DNA of 64,000 nucleotides from positions 62,001 through 126,000 of the forward strand of contig JADLSH010000335.1 in NCBI GenBank assembly GCA_016169945.1, written 5' to 3'. Below the pieces are notes generated by a model that had not been told where the DNA came from, made no database searches, and saw only the letters and a program-made list of their open reading frames with translations. Made by a program: the position numbers and the translations under genes. The stretch is from Trachythela sp. YZ-2020 (taxonomy: Eukaryota; Cnidaria; Anthozoa; Malacalcyonacea; Clavulariidae). Below are positions 31,059-41,593 of the stretch, piece by piece; position 1 is the stretch's first letter, and each line of letters opens with the position of its first letter.

Positions 31059-31131
31059 GCCTCATTAGCTGAGGAGTTAGAGCACTGGTCTTGTAAACCA
31101 GGGGTCCAGAGTTCATATTTCTGATGAGGCT
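31059..31131 (+). pseudogene. tRNA-Thr (TGT), worn
   Basis: D stem GCTG; T loop TTCATAT with TTCTG. Subtype shared with 36009, 37624 and 45543. Confidence 0.55.
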
Positions 31132-31255
31132 TAAATTCCTTCAAATGAAATCCCATCACAGCTGCGTAACTATTTTTCCTCCAACAAATTGAAAGACTAT
31201 TGTGAAGCAGAATCGATGTTAAACGAAAAACAAAAACAGGATTTGATACGATATT

Positions 31256-31820
31256 AGATAGATAGAAACTTTATTTAAAGAGGGTGACACTTAATAGTAT
31301 GAAGTACTAATGAACTTGCGGCCCTCATAAAACTTACAAGAATTAGGTCTATTTACAACATTTATATATCTATGGGTATATGTAAATTTAAACTTTCAGT
31401 ATACTTGAAAAGGCTATATTATATACATGAGGTATATATAGGACATAACATTACGTTACATTACATTATAAATCTTTTATACCTTATCATTATATTACAA
31501 TATATTAATTAAATTTGAAATCAGGAAAAGATGTAAATTGTTTAAATTCTCTCTGGTGCGTACGGAAGCAACTATATACTAAGTATTTAAAACAGTTAAC
31601 GGAGCTAGCTGAACGAAAACTTAATGGTAATTTTTTCCAGAGACCAATAGCGGTTATAGAGAAAGTTCTTCCTGCTTCTGTAGCTCTATTGTATCTCCGA
31701 GTTAATAAACTTAAATCAGCACTGCGAGTGTTTCTCGAATGTTGTTGGTTATTTAAATTTAACAGTTCGTTTAAGTACTCAGGAGTAGAATTAATAGTAC
31801 GCTTGTAGATCATAATAATA
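31256..31820 (-). mobile_element. 5'-truncated non-LTR retrotransposon tail (CR1/L2-like)
   Basis: On the minus strand the open frame (stop at 31505) ends with GRTFSITAIGLWKKLPLSFRS...FK, the usual tail after the reverse transcriptase domain in CR1/L2/Jockey-type ORF2. A 3' UTR with AATAAAG and a short TCTA repeat tail follows, as these families have. ATATT at 31251-31255 and 31821-31825 could be the target duplication; a further short duplication of the target lies to the right. Only the last part of the element is present. Confidence 0.8.
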
Positions 31821-31914
31821 ATATTGACGTAATAATACAATATTATCATATTGACGTAATAATACATTTGAGAATTTGCCGTTTGCAACTCATGGAACTT
31901 TTTGGCACGCGAAT

Positions 31915-31987
31915 GCCTCATTAGCTCAGGGGTTGGAGCACTGGTCTAGTAAACAAGGGGTCCAGAGTTCAAATCTCTGATGAGGCT
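31915..31987 (+). pseudogene. tRNA-Thr (AGT), ACAAG subtype
   Basis: ACAAG stem, D-loop G21. Same as 41445, part of the foldback duplication. Confidence 0.55.
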
Positions 31988-32063
31988 TCAATACCTTCAA
32001 ATGAAATCCCATCACAGCTTCGTACCTATTTTTCCTCCAACAAATTGAAAAGACTACTGTATA

Positions 32064-33761
32064 TAGTCTAGGACCTGTATATGAGTTTGTATGCATTTCA
32101 TTTAGGACAGATAATCTCAACTGTTTTAGGGCAAGTTGACCATGACAGTCAACATGGTAACGCTGCCCGAACCCCAATCCGGGGCGAAACGTCCGAAACG
32201 GACCACACCCAAAAACGACGCTTTCGCCATGGTGCTATCTACCAAACCATAAAAGCTTTGGCTATTCTGAGGTGCTTATATGGTTCAGAGATAGTGCTTT
32301 TAGGGGGGCTCATTGGTAAGTGTGAAATGCCTAGCACTGATATTTCACAAGAAAATTACCATACAATACTCATGGTCAAACGTCAATTTGTGGCTTACAA
32401 CTTCAGATAAACAGCATTGGACCTACATTACCTTTTTCCCTAAATCTTTTTGATAGAAACATAATTGGTACTTATTTAAGTATATTACCACTGTTTTGGT
32501 GTAAAATAGTAAATATTTTGTGACCGAAATAATAATTTGAAATGTACCTACCTCCTGCAAATGGACGTATTAGGCCAAATTCGCCACTTTACTCCGCTGT
32601 TTATCACCGATACTCGTTGAAATCCTTCCAAATATGTAAGTCAGTTCAGACATAATGGTATCAAGCACATTTTAAACAAGTTTTAACTAGGTTTCAAGTA
32701 TATCCTAGCTGTTTAACCATCGACAAGGTAAAACCTCAACTTTGTCCAAATTCGGCGCCATTGTGTCATCCCGTGGCGGTTGTCAACAATTCGGCCTCGT
32801 TATTCTTCCATCCAAGCCATTTCGATTGCACTAGTAACAAATTTAACCCTTTATTATGGGTATGAAGATAAAAATATGAATAAAAGATACGAAATGCAGC
32901 ATTTTACCTCCCTGTAAAATGTTGCTTACGAGTCTTTCAAAACATTCCGTACAAATCTCACGTGGGCAAAGTGACAGGCCGTGACAGGGGGGGTGATGTT
33001 TTTCACGAAGATAGAAGAAGGCTGCGTGTGACAACAGGGAACCCAAGCTGACTTAATTAACTTTAGTTGAATATAGACTAAAAAGTAAAAAGTATAAACA
33101 GGAAAAAGTTCAACACTACTAACCAATAATATAAATGTTTGATAATATATACCTGTAGTTATTTTCATTAATATAATATTAGTAACATTCTAAAAATAAC
33201 AACTCACAACGAGTATCGGTGATAAACAGCGGAGTAAAGTGGCGAATTTGGCCAAATACGTCCATTTGCAGGAGGTAGGTACTTTTCAAATTATTATTTC
33301 GGTCACAAAATATTTACTATTTTACACCAAAACAGTGGTAATATACTTAAATAAGTACCAATTATGTTTCTATCAAAAAGATTTAGGGAAAAAGGTAACG
33401 TAGGTCCAATGCTGTTTATCTGAAGTTGTAAGCCACCAATTGACGTTTGACCATGAGTATTGTATGGTAATTTTCTTGTGAAATATCAGTGCTAGGCATT
33501 TCACACTTACCAATGAGCCCCCCTAAAAGCACTATCTCTGAACCATATAAGCACCTCAGAATAGCCAAAGCTTTTATGGTTTGGTAGATAGCACCATGGC
33601 GAAAGCGTCGTTTTTGGGTGTGGTCCGTTTCGGACGTTTTGCCCCGGATTGTGGTTCGGGCAGCGTTACGATGTTGACCGTCATGGTCAACTTGCCTAAA
33701 ACAGTTGAGATTATCTGTCCTAAATGAAATGCATACAAACTCATATACAGGTCCTAGACTA
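32064..33761. mobile_element. Foldback element, long inverted arms, copy 1
   Basis: Arms 32064-32619 and 33207-33761 are near-perfect inverted copies of about 555 bp; termini TAGTCTAGGACC...GGTCCTAGACTA. The centre (32620-33206) is unique and non-coding as far as I can see. ATA flanks both ends (32061-32063, 33762-33764), and the empty site CTGTATATCAG occurs often in the array, so the target duplication is 3 bp (ATA). No transposase. Family not recognised; a 3-bp duplication would fit a PIF/Harbinger-mobilised element. Confidence 0.85.
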
Positions 33762-33875
33762 ATATCAGAATCGATGTTAAACCAAAAACAACAACAGGAT
33801 TTGATACGATATTGACGTAATAATACATTTGAGAATTTGCCGTTTGCAACTCATGGAACTTTTTGGCACGCGAAT

Positions 33876-33948
33876 GCCTCATTAGCTCAGAGGTTAGAGC
33901 ACTGGTCTAGTAAACAAGGGGTCCAGAGTTCAAATCTCTGATGAGGCT
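33876..33948 (+). pseudogene. tRNA-Thr (AGT), ACAAG subtype
   Basis: CTGGT/ACAAG; otherwise intact, D loop AGAGGTTA. Confidence 0.55.
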
Positions 33949-34045
33949 TCAATACCGTCAAATGAAATCGCATCACAGCTTCGTAATGAACTGGTCATTA
34001 GAATTTGGTTTGATGCTTTTTATGATAAAAGGTACGGCGACAGGC

Positions 34046-34118
34046 GCCTCATTAGCTCAGTGGTTAGAGCATTGGCCATATACACCAGGGCTCCAGAATT
34101 CGAGTCTCTGATGAGGCT
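34046..34118 (+). pseudogene. I-module tRNA-like (TAT), paired acceptor
   Basis: ATGAGGC form. Confidence 0.6.
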
Positions 34119-34459
34119 AATTGCTAAACCATTATCTAAATTCTAACTATGGGATATAGTGTCATAAACTTCATGGCCCAAACTTTATTCCATGGAATAA
34201 ATATTCTTCTATTCGAAATGAATTTCAAATTATTGATCTGTACTTTCAAAATTAAATTTAGAAAATTCGAAATTTTCATTTGGAATTGCTAGTTAAGGTT
34301 TGGAATAAAATTTTAATATAAATAATCTCATTGCCAGAAAGTGCTGTATCTCAAAATCAACATAAATAAAAACAACAACAGGATTTGATAGGATATTGAT
34401 GTAATAATACATTTGAGAATTTGCCGTTCGCAACTCATGGAACTTTTAGGCACGCGACC

Positions 34460-34532
34460 GCCTCATTAGCTCAGGGGTTAGAGCACTGGTTTTGTAAACC
34501 AGGGGTCCAGATTTCAAATCTCTGATGAGGCT
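34460..34532 (+). tRNA. tRNA-Thr (TGT), T-stem change
   Basis: Loop TTTGTAA; T stem CAGAT/CTCTG loses the closing pair. Confidence 0.65.
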
Positions 34533-34650
34533 TCAATTCCTTTAAATGGAGTGCATCACAGCTTCGTAACAGGATTTGATACGATATTGACGTAATAATA
34601 CATTTGAGAATTTGCCGTTTGCAACTCATGGAACATTTTTGCACGCGAAT

Positions 34651-34723
34651 GCCTCATTAGCTCAGGGGTTAGAGCAATGGTCTAGTAAACCAGGGGTCCA
34701 GAGTTCAAATCTCTGATGAGGCT
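34651..34723 (+). tRNA. tRNA-Thr (AGT)
   Basis: ATGGT/ACCAG (one mismatch), as at 29701. Confidence 0.75.
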
Positions 34724-34910
34724 TCAATACCTTCAAATGAAATCCCATCACAGCTTCGTAACTATTTTTCCTCCAACAAATTGAAAAGACTACTGTATAT
34801 CAGAATCGATGTTAAACCAAAAACAACAACAGGATTTGATACGATATTGACGTAATAATACATTTGAGAATTTGCCGTTTGCAACTCATGGAACTTGTTG
34901 GCACGCGAAT

Positions 34911-34983
34911 GCCTCGTTAGCTCAGAGGTTAGAGCACTGGTCGAGTAAACAAGGGGTCCAGAGTTCAAATCTCTGATAAGGCT
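34911..34983 (+). pseudogene. tRNA-Thr (AGT), G33 and ACAAG
   Basis: GCCTCGT/ATAAGGC acceptor; loop CGAGTAA. Confidence 0.6.
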
Positions 34984-35080
34984 TCAATACCGTCAAATGA
35001 AATCGCATCACAGCTTCGTAATGAACTGGTCATTAGAATTTGGTTTGATGCTTTTTATGATAAAAGGTAAGGCGACAGGC

Positions 35081-35153
35081 GCCTCATAAGCTCAGTGGTT
35101 AGAGCATTGGCCATATACACCAGGGCTCCAGAATTCGAGTCTCTGATGAGGCT
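35081..35153 (+). pseudogene. I-module tRNA-like (TAT)
   Basis: ATGAGGC, TAAGCTC. Confidence 0.6.
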
Positions 35154-35496
35154 AATTGCTAAACCATTATCTAAATTCTAACTATGGATATAGTGTCATA
35201 AACTTCATGGCCCAAACTTTATTCCATGGAATAAATATTGTTCTATTCGAAATGAATTTCAAATTCTTGACCTGTACTTTCAAAAATTTAATTTAGAAAA
35301 TTCGAAATTTTCATTTGGAATTGCTAGTGAAGGTTTGCAATAAAATTTGTATATAAATAATCTCATTGCCAGAAACTTCTGTATCTCAAAATCAACATTA
35401 AATGAAAAACAACAACAGGATTTGATAGGATATTGATGTAATAATACATTTGAGAATTTGTATTTCGCAACTCATGGAACTTCGAGGCATGCGACT

Positions 35497-35569
35497 GCCT
35501 CATTAGCTCAGGGGTTAGAGCACTGTTCTTGTAAACCTGGGGTCCAGAGTTCAAATCTCTGATGAGACT
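35497..35569 (+). pseudogene. tRNA-Thr (TGT), worn anticodon stem
   Basis: CTGTT/ACCTG has two mismatches; ATGAGAC. Confidence 0.55.
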
Positions 35570-35752
35570 TCAATTCCTTCAAATGGAGTGCATCACAGCT
35601 TCGTAAATATTTTTCCTCCAACAAATTGAAAAGATTACGGTATCTTAGAATCAATATTAAATAAAAAACAACAGGATTTGATACGATATTGACGTAATAA
35701 TACATTTGAGAATTTGCCGTTTGCAACTCATGGAACATTTTTGCACGCGAAT

Positions 35753-35825
35753 GCCTCATTAGCTCAGGGGTTAGAGCACTGGTCTAGTAAACCAGGGGTC
35801 CAGAGTTCAAATCTCTGATGAGGCT
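35753..35825 (+). tRNA. tRNA-Thr (AGT)
   Basis: Complete cloverleaf. Confidence 0.88.
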
Positions 35826-36008
35826 TCAATTCCTTCAAATGGAACGCATCACACCTTCGCAAATATTTTTCCTCCAACAAATTGAAAAGATTACGGTATC
35901 TTAGAATCAATATTAAATAAAAAACAACAGGATTGGATACGATATTGACGTAATAATGCATTTGAGAATTTGCCGTTCGCAACTCATGGAACATTTAGGC
36001 ACGCGACT

Positions 36009-36081
36009 GCCTCATTAGCTGAGGAGTTAGAGCACTGGTCTTGTAAACCAGGGTTCCAGAGTTCATATTTCTGATGAGGCT
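36009..36081 (+). pseudogene. tRNA-Thr (TGT), worn
   Basis: GCTG D stem, T loop TTCATAT. Confidence 0.55.
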
Positions 36082-36267
36082 TAAATTCCTTCAAACGAAA
36101 TCCCATCACAGCTTCGTAACTATTTTTCCTCCAACAAATTGAAAGACTACTGTAAAGCAGAATAGATGTTAAACGAAAAACAAAAACAGGATTTGATACG
36201 ATATTGACGTAATAATACATTTGAGAATTTGCCGTTTGCAACTCATGGAACATTTAGGCACGCGAAT

Positions 36268-36339
36268 GCTTCATTAGCTCAGGGGTTAGAGCACTGGTCT
36301 AGTAAACCAGGGTCCAGAGTTCAAATCTCTAATGAGGCT
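36268..36339 (+). pseudogene. tRNA-Thr (AGT), short variable loop
   Basis: GCTTCAT start, 4-nt variable loop, AATGAGG end. Confidence 0.5.
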
Positions 36340-36525
36340 TCAATACTTTCAAATGGAATCCATCACAGCTTCGTACCTATTTCTCCTCCAACAAATTGAA
36401 AAGACTACTGTATATCAGAATCGATGTTAAACCAAAAACAACAACAGGATTTGATACGATATTGACGTAATTATACATTTGAGAATTTGCCGTTTGCAAC
36501 TCATGGAACTTGTTGGCACGCGAAT

Positions 36526-36598
36526 GCCTCATTAGCTCGTAGGTTAGAGCACTGGTCTAGTAAACAAGGGGTCCAGAGTTCAAATGTCGGATGAGGCT
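36526..36598 (+). pseudogene. tRNA-Thr (AGT), worn
   Basis: D loop GTAGGTTA, ACAAG stem, T stem GTCGG. Confidence 0.6.
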
Positions 36599-36695
36599 TC
36601 AATACCGTCAAATGAAATCGCATCACAGCTTCGTAATGAACTGGTCATTAGAATTTGGTTTGATGCTTTTTATGATAAAAGGTACGGCGACAGGC

Positions 36696-36768
36696 GCCTC
36701 ATAAGCTCAGTGGTTAGAGCATTGGCCATATACACCAGGGCTCCAGAATTCGAGTCTCTGATGACGCT
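36696..36768 (+). pseudogene. I-module tRNA-like (TAT)
   Basis: ATGACGC, TAAGCTC. Confidence 0.6.
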
Positions 36769-37112
36769 AATTGCTAAACCATTATCTAAATTCTAACTAT
36801 GGGATATAGTGTCATAAACTTCATGGCCCAAACTTTATTCCATGGAATAAATATTCTTCTATTCGAAATGAATTTCAAATTCTTGACCTGTACTTTCAAA
36901 AATTTAATTTAGAAAATTCGAAATTTTCATTTGGAATTGCTAGTGAAGGTTTGCAATAAAATTTGTATATAAATAATCTCATTGCCAGAAACTTCTGTAT
37001 CTCAAAATCAACATTAAATGAAAAACAACAACAGGATTTGATAGGATATTGATGTAATAATACATTTGAGAATTTGTATTTCGCAACTCATGGAACTTCG
37101 AGGCATGCGACT

Positions 37113-37185
37113 GCCTCATTAGCTCAGGGGTTAGAGCACTGTTCTTGTAAACCTGGGGTCCAGAGTTCAAATCTCTGATGAGACT
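37113..37185 (+). pseudogene. tRNA-Thr (TGT), worn anticodon stem
   Basis: Duplicate of 35497-35569. Confidence 0.55.
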
Positions 37186-37368
37186 TCAATTCCTTCAAAT
37201 GGAGTGCATCACAGCTTCGTAAATATTTTTCCTCCAACAAATTGAAAAGATTACGGTATCTTAGAATCAATATTAAATAAAAAACAACAGGATTTGATAC
37301 GATATTGACGTAATAATACATTTGAGAATTTGCCGTTTGCAACTCATGGAACATTTTTGCACGCGAAT

Positions 37369-37440
37369 GCCTCATTAGCTCAGGGTTAGAGCACTAGTCT
37401 AGTAAACCAGGGGTCCAGAGTTCAAATCTCTGATGAGGCT
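37369..37440 (+). pseudogene. tRNA-Thr (AGT), short D loop
   Basis: D loop AGGGTTA and CTAGT/ACCAG mismatch: two new changes since it was duplicated from 35753. Confidence 0.5.
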
Positions 37441-37623
37441 TCAATTCCTTCAAATGGAACGCATCACACCTTCGCAAATATTTTTCCTCCAACAAATTGA
37501 AAAGATTACGGTATCTTAGAATCAATATTAAATAAAAAACAACAGGATTGGATACGATATTGACGTAATAATGCATTTGAGAATTTGCCGTTCGCAACTC
37601 ATGGAACATTTAGGCACGCGACT

Positions 37624-37696
37624 GCCTCATTAGCTGAGGAGTTAGAGCACTGGTCTTGTAAACCAGGGTTCCAGAGTTCATATTTCTGATGAGGCT
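37624..37696 (+). pseudogene. tRNA-Thr (TGT), worn
   Basis: Duplicate of 36009-36081. Confidence 0.55.
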
Positions 37697-37882
37697 TAAA
37701 TTCCTTCAAACGAAATCCCATCACAGCTTCGTAACTATTTTTCCTCCAACAAATTGAAAGACTACTGTAAAGCAGAATAGATGTTAAACGAAAAACAAAA
37801 ACAGGATTTGATACGATATTGACGTAATAATACATTTGAGAATTTGCCGTTTGCAACTCATGGAACATTTAGGCACGCGAAT

Positions 37883-37955
37883 GCTTCATTAGCTCAGGGG
37901 TTAGAGCACTGGTCTAGTAAACCAGGGGTCCAGAGTTCAAATCTCTGATGAGGCT
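37883..37955 (+). tRNA. tRNA-Thr (AGT)
   Basis: GCTTCAT start gives a T3:G70 wobble; otherwise intact. Confidence 0.78.
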
Positions 37956-38142
37956 TCAATACTTTCAAATGGAATCCCATCACAGCTTCGTACCTATTTC
38001 TCCTCCAACAAATTGAAAAGACTACTGTATATCAGAATCGATGTTAAACCAAAAACAACAACAGGATTTGATACGATATTGACGTAATTATACATTTGAG
38101 AATTTGCCGTTTGCAACTCATGGAACTTGTTGGCACGCGAAT

Positions 38143-38215
38143 GCCTCATTAGCTCGTAGGTTAGAGCACTGGTCTAGTAAACAAGGGGTCCAGAGTTCAA
38201 ATGTCGGATGAGGCT
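38143..38215 (+). pseudogene. tRNA-Thr (AGT), worn
   Basis: Duplicate of 36526-36598. Confidence 0.6.
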
Positions 38216-38312
38216 TCAATACCGTCAAATGAAATCGCATCACAGCTTCGTAATGAACTGGTCATTAGAATTTGGTTTGATGCTTTTTATGATAAAAGGT
38301 ACGGCGACAGGC

Positions 38313-38385
38313 GCCTCATAAGCTCAGTGGTTAGAGCATTGGCCATATACACCAGGGCTCCAGAATTCGAGTCTCTGATGACGCT
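38313..38385 (+). pseudogene. I-module tRNA-like (TAT)
   Basis: ATGACGC, TAAGCTC. Confidence 0.6.
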
Positions 38386-38729
38386 AATTGCTAAACCATT
38401 ATCTAAATTCTAACTATGGGATATAGTGTCATAAACTTCATGGCCCAAACTTTATTCCATGGAATAAATATTCTTCTATTCGAAATGAATTTCAAATTCT
38501 TGACCTGTACTTTCAAAAATTTAATTTAGAAAATTCGAAATTTTCATTTGGAATTGCTAGTTAAGGTTTGCAATAAAATTTGTATATAAATAATCTCATT
38601 GCCAGAAACTTCTGTATCTCAAAATCAACATTAAATCAAAAACAACAACAGGATTTGATAGGATATTGATGTAATAATACATTTGAGAATTTGCCGTTCG
38701 CAACTCATGGAACTTTTAGGCACGCGACT

Positions 38730-38802
38730 GCCTCATTAGCTCAGGGGTTAGAGCACTGGTCTTGTAAACCAGGGGTCCAGAGTTCAAATCTCTGATGAGG
38801 CT
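38730..38802 (+). tRNA. tRNA-Thr (TGT)
   Basis: Complete cloverleaf. Confidence 0.88.
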
Positions 38803-38985
38803 TCAATTCCTTCAAATGGAGTGCATCACAGCTTCGTAAATATTTTTCCTGCAACAAATTGAAAAGATTACGGTATCTTAGAATCAATATTAAATAAAAA
38901 ACAACAGGATTTGATACGATATTGACGTAATAATACATTTGAGAATTTTCCGTTTGCAACTCATGGAACATTTTTGCACGCGAAT

Positions 38986-39059
38986 GCCTCATTAGCTCAG
39001 GGGTTAGAGCAATGGTCTAGTAAACCAGGGGTCCAGAAGTTAAAATCTCTGATGAGGCT
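38986..39059 (+). pseudogene. tRNA-Thr (AGT), T-arm insertion
   Basis: Extra base in CAGAAGTTAAAATC breaks the B box; ATGGT stem. Confidence 0.6.
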
Positions 39060-39246
39060 TCAATACCATCAAATGAAATCCCATCACAGCTTCGTACCTA
39101 TTTTTCCTCCAACAAATTGAAAAGACTACTGTATATCAGAATCGATGTTAAATCAAAAACAACAAGAGGATTTGATACGATATTGACGTAATAATGCATT
39201 TGAGAATTTGCCGTTGGCAACTCATGGAACATATAGGCACGCGACT

Positions 39247-39319
39247 GCCTCATGACCTCAGGAGTTAGAGCACTGGTCTTGTAAACCAGGGGTCCAGAGT
39301 TAATATTTCTGATGAGGCT
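39247..39319 (+). pseudogene. tRNA-Thr (TGT), worn
   Basis: D arm ACCTCAGGAG and T loop TTAATAT. Confidence 0.55.
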
Positions 39320-39501
39320 TGAATTCCTTCAAATGGAACGCATCACAGCTTCGTAAATATTTTCCTCCTACAAATTGAAAAGATTACGGTATCTCAGAAT
39401 CAATGTTAAATAAAAAACAAGAGGATTTGATACGATATTGACGTAATAATACATTTGAGAATTTGCCGTTTGCAACTCATGGAACATTTTGGCACGCGAA
39501 T

Positions 39502-39574
39502 GCCTCATTAGCTCAGGGGTTAGAGCACTGGTCTAGTAAACCAGGGGTCCAGAGTTCAAATCTCTGATGAGGCT
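39502..39574 (+). tRNA. tRNA-Thr (AGT)
   Basis: Complete cloverleaf. Confidence 0.88.
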
Positions 39575-39761
39575 TCAATACCTTCAAATGAAATCCCATC
39601 ACAGCTTCGTAACTATTTTTCCTCCAACAAATTGAAAAGATTACTGTATATCAGAATCGATGTTAAACCAAAAACAACAACAGGATTTGATACGATATTG
39701 ACGTAATAATACATTTGAGAATTTGCCGTTTGAAACTCATGGAACTTTTTGGCACGCGAAT

Positions 39762-39834
39762 GCCTAATTAGCTTAGAGGTTAGAGCACTGGTTTAGTAAA
39801 CAAGGGGTCCAGAGTTCAAATCTCTGATGAGGCT
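39762..39834 (+). pseudogene. tRNA-Thr (AGT), ACAAG subtype
   Basis: GCCTAAT acceptor, GCTTAG D stem, loop TTAGTAA. Confidence 0.6.
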
Positions 39835-39930
39835 TCAATACCGTCAAATGAAATCGCATCACAGCTTCGTAATTAACTGGTCATTAGAATTTGGTTTGAT
39901 GCTTTTTATGATAAAAGTACGGCGACAGGC

Positions 39931-40003
39931 GCCCCATAAGCTCAGTGGTTAGAGCATTGGCCATATACACCAGGGCTCCAGAATTCGAGTCTCTGATGAG
40001 GCT
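39931..40003 (+). pseudogene. I-module tRNA-like (TAT)
   Basis: GCCCCAT/ATGAGGC. Confidence 0.6.
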
Positions 40004-40346
40004 AATTGCTAAACCATTATCTAAATTCTAACTATGGGATATAGTGTCATAAACTTCATGGCCCAAACTTTATTCCATGGAATAAATATTCTTCTATTCG
40101 AAATGAATTTCAAATTCTTGACCTGTACTTTCAAAAATTTAATTTAGAAAATTCGAAATTTTCATTTGGAATTGCTAGTTAAGCTTTGCAATAAAATTTG
40201 TATATAAATAATCTCATTACCAGAAACTTCTGCATCTCAAAATCAACATTAAATGAAAAACAACAACAGGATTTGATAGGATATTGATGTAATAATACAT
40301 TTGAGAATTTGCCGTTCGCAACTCATGGAACTTTGGGCACGCGACT

Positions 40347-40419
40347 GCCTCATTAGCTCAGGGGTTAGAGCACTGGTCTTGTAAACCAGGGGTCCAGAGT
40401 TCAAATCTCTGATGAGGCT
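40347..40419 (+). tRNA. tRNA-Thr (TGT)
   Basis: Complete cloverleaf. Confidence 0.88.
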
Positions 40420-40602
40420 TCAATTCCTTCAAATGGAGTGCATCACAGCTTCGTAAATATTTTTCCTCCAACAAATTGAAAAGATTACGGTATCTTAGAA
40501 TCAATATTAAATAAAAAACAACAGGATTTGATACGATATTGACGTAATAATACATTTGAGAATTTGCCGTTTGCAACTCATGGAACATTTTTGCACGCGA
40601 AT

Positions 40603-40675
40603 GCCTCTTTAGCTCAGAGGTTAGAGCACTGGTCTAGTAAACAAGGGGTCCAGAGTTCAAATCTCTGATGAGGCT
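40603..40675 (+). pseudogene. tRNA-Thr (AGT), ACAAG subtype
   Basis: GCCTCTT acceptor start, ACAAG stem. Confidence 0.55.
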
Positions 40676-40772
40676 TCAATACCGTCAAATGAAATCGCAT
40701 CACAGCTTCGTAATGAACTGGTCATTAGAATTTGGTTTGGTGCTTTTTATGATAAAAGGTACGGCGACAGGC

Positions 40773-40845
40773 GCCTCATAAGCTCAGTTGTTAGAGCATT
40801 GGCCATATACACCAGGGCTCCAGAATTCGAGTCACTGATAACGCT
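40773..40845 (+). pseudogene. I-module tRNA-like (TAT)
   Basis: D loop AGTTGTTA; ATAACGC acceptor. Confidence 0.6.
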
Positions 40846-41188
40846 AATTGCTAAACCATTATCTAAATTCTAACTATGGGATATAGTGTCATAAAGTTCA
40901 TGGCCCAAACTTTATACCATGGAATAAATATTCTTCTATTCGAAATGAATTTCAAATTCTTGACTTGTACTTTCAAAAATTTAATTTAGAAAATTCGAAA
41001 TTTTCATTGGAATTGCTAGTTAAGGTTTGCAATAAAATTTGTATATAAATAATCTCATTGCCAGAAACTTCTGTATCTCAAAATAAACATTAAATCAAAA
41101 ACAACAAGAGGATTTGATAAGATATTGATGTAATAATACATTTGAGAATTTGCCGTTCGCAACTCATGGAACATTTAGGCACGCGACT

Positions 41189-41261
41189 GCCTCATTAGCT
41201 CAGGGATTAGAGCACTGGTCTTGTAAACCAGGGGTCCAGAGTTAAAATCTCTGATGAGGCT
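41189..41261 (+). tRNA. tRNA-Thr (TGT), changed loops
   Basis: Stems intact; D loop AGGGATTA and T loop TTAAAAT (B-box C lost), so transcription is doubtful. Confidence 0.6.
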
Positions 41262-41444
41262 TCAATTCCTTCAAATGGAACGCCTCACAGCTTCGTAAAT
41301 ATTTTTCCTCCAACAAATTGAAAAGATTACGGTATCTTAGAATCAATATTAAATAAAAAACAACAGGATTTGATACGATATTGACGTAATAATACATTTG
41401 AGAATTTGCCGTTTGCAACTCATGGAACTTTTTGGCACGCGAAT

Positions 41445-41517
41445 GCCTCATTAGCTCAGGGGTTGGAGCACTGGTCTAGTAAACAAGGGGTCCAGAGTTC
41501 AAATCTCTGATGAGGCT
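41445..41517 (+). pseudogene. tRNA-Thr (AGT), ACAAG subtype
   Basis: Copy of 31915-31987, duplicated together with the foldback element. Confidence 0.55.
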
Positions 41518-41593
41518 TCAATACCTTCAAATGAAATCCCATCACAGCTTCGTACCTATTTTTCCTCCAACAAATTGAAAAGACTACTGTATA

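Larger units (their letters stand above)
34984..38215 (+). repeat. Tandem duplication of a 1.6-kb higher-order unit
   Basis: 34984-36598 and 36599-38215 match almost base for base: one I module and five Thr copies each, with shared private variants (ACCTGG stem, GCTTCAT acceptor, GTCGG T stem, TTTGTATTTCGC flank). A related third unit lies at 44.5-46.1 kb. Confidence 0.85.

Noticed and set aside
32081..32410. 109-codon frame in the foldback arm (also 41611-41940 plus strand and 42945-43274 minus strand)
   Set aside because: It repeats only because the arms are inverted copies. The fourth arm (near 33.4-33.75 kb) carries a frame-breaking change, and the product has no recognised domain.
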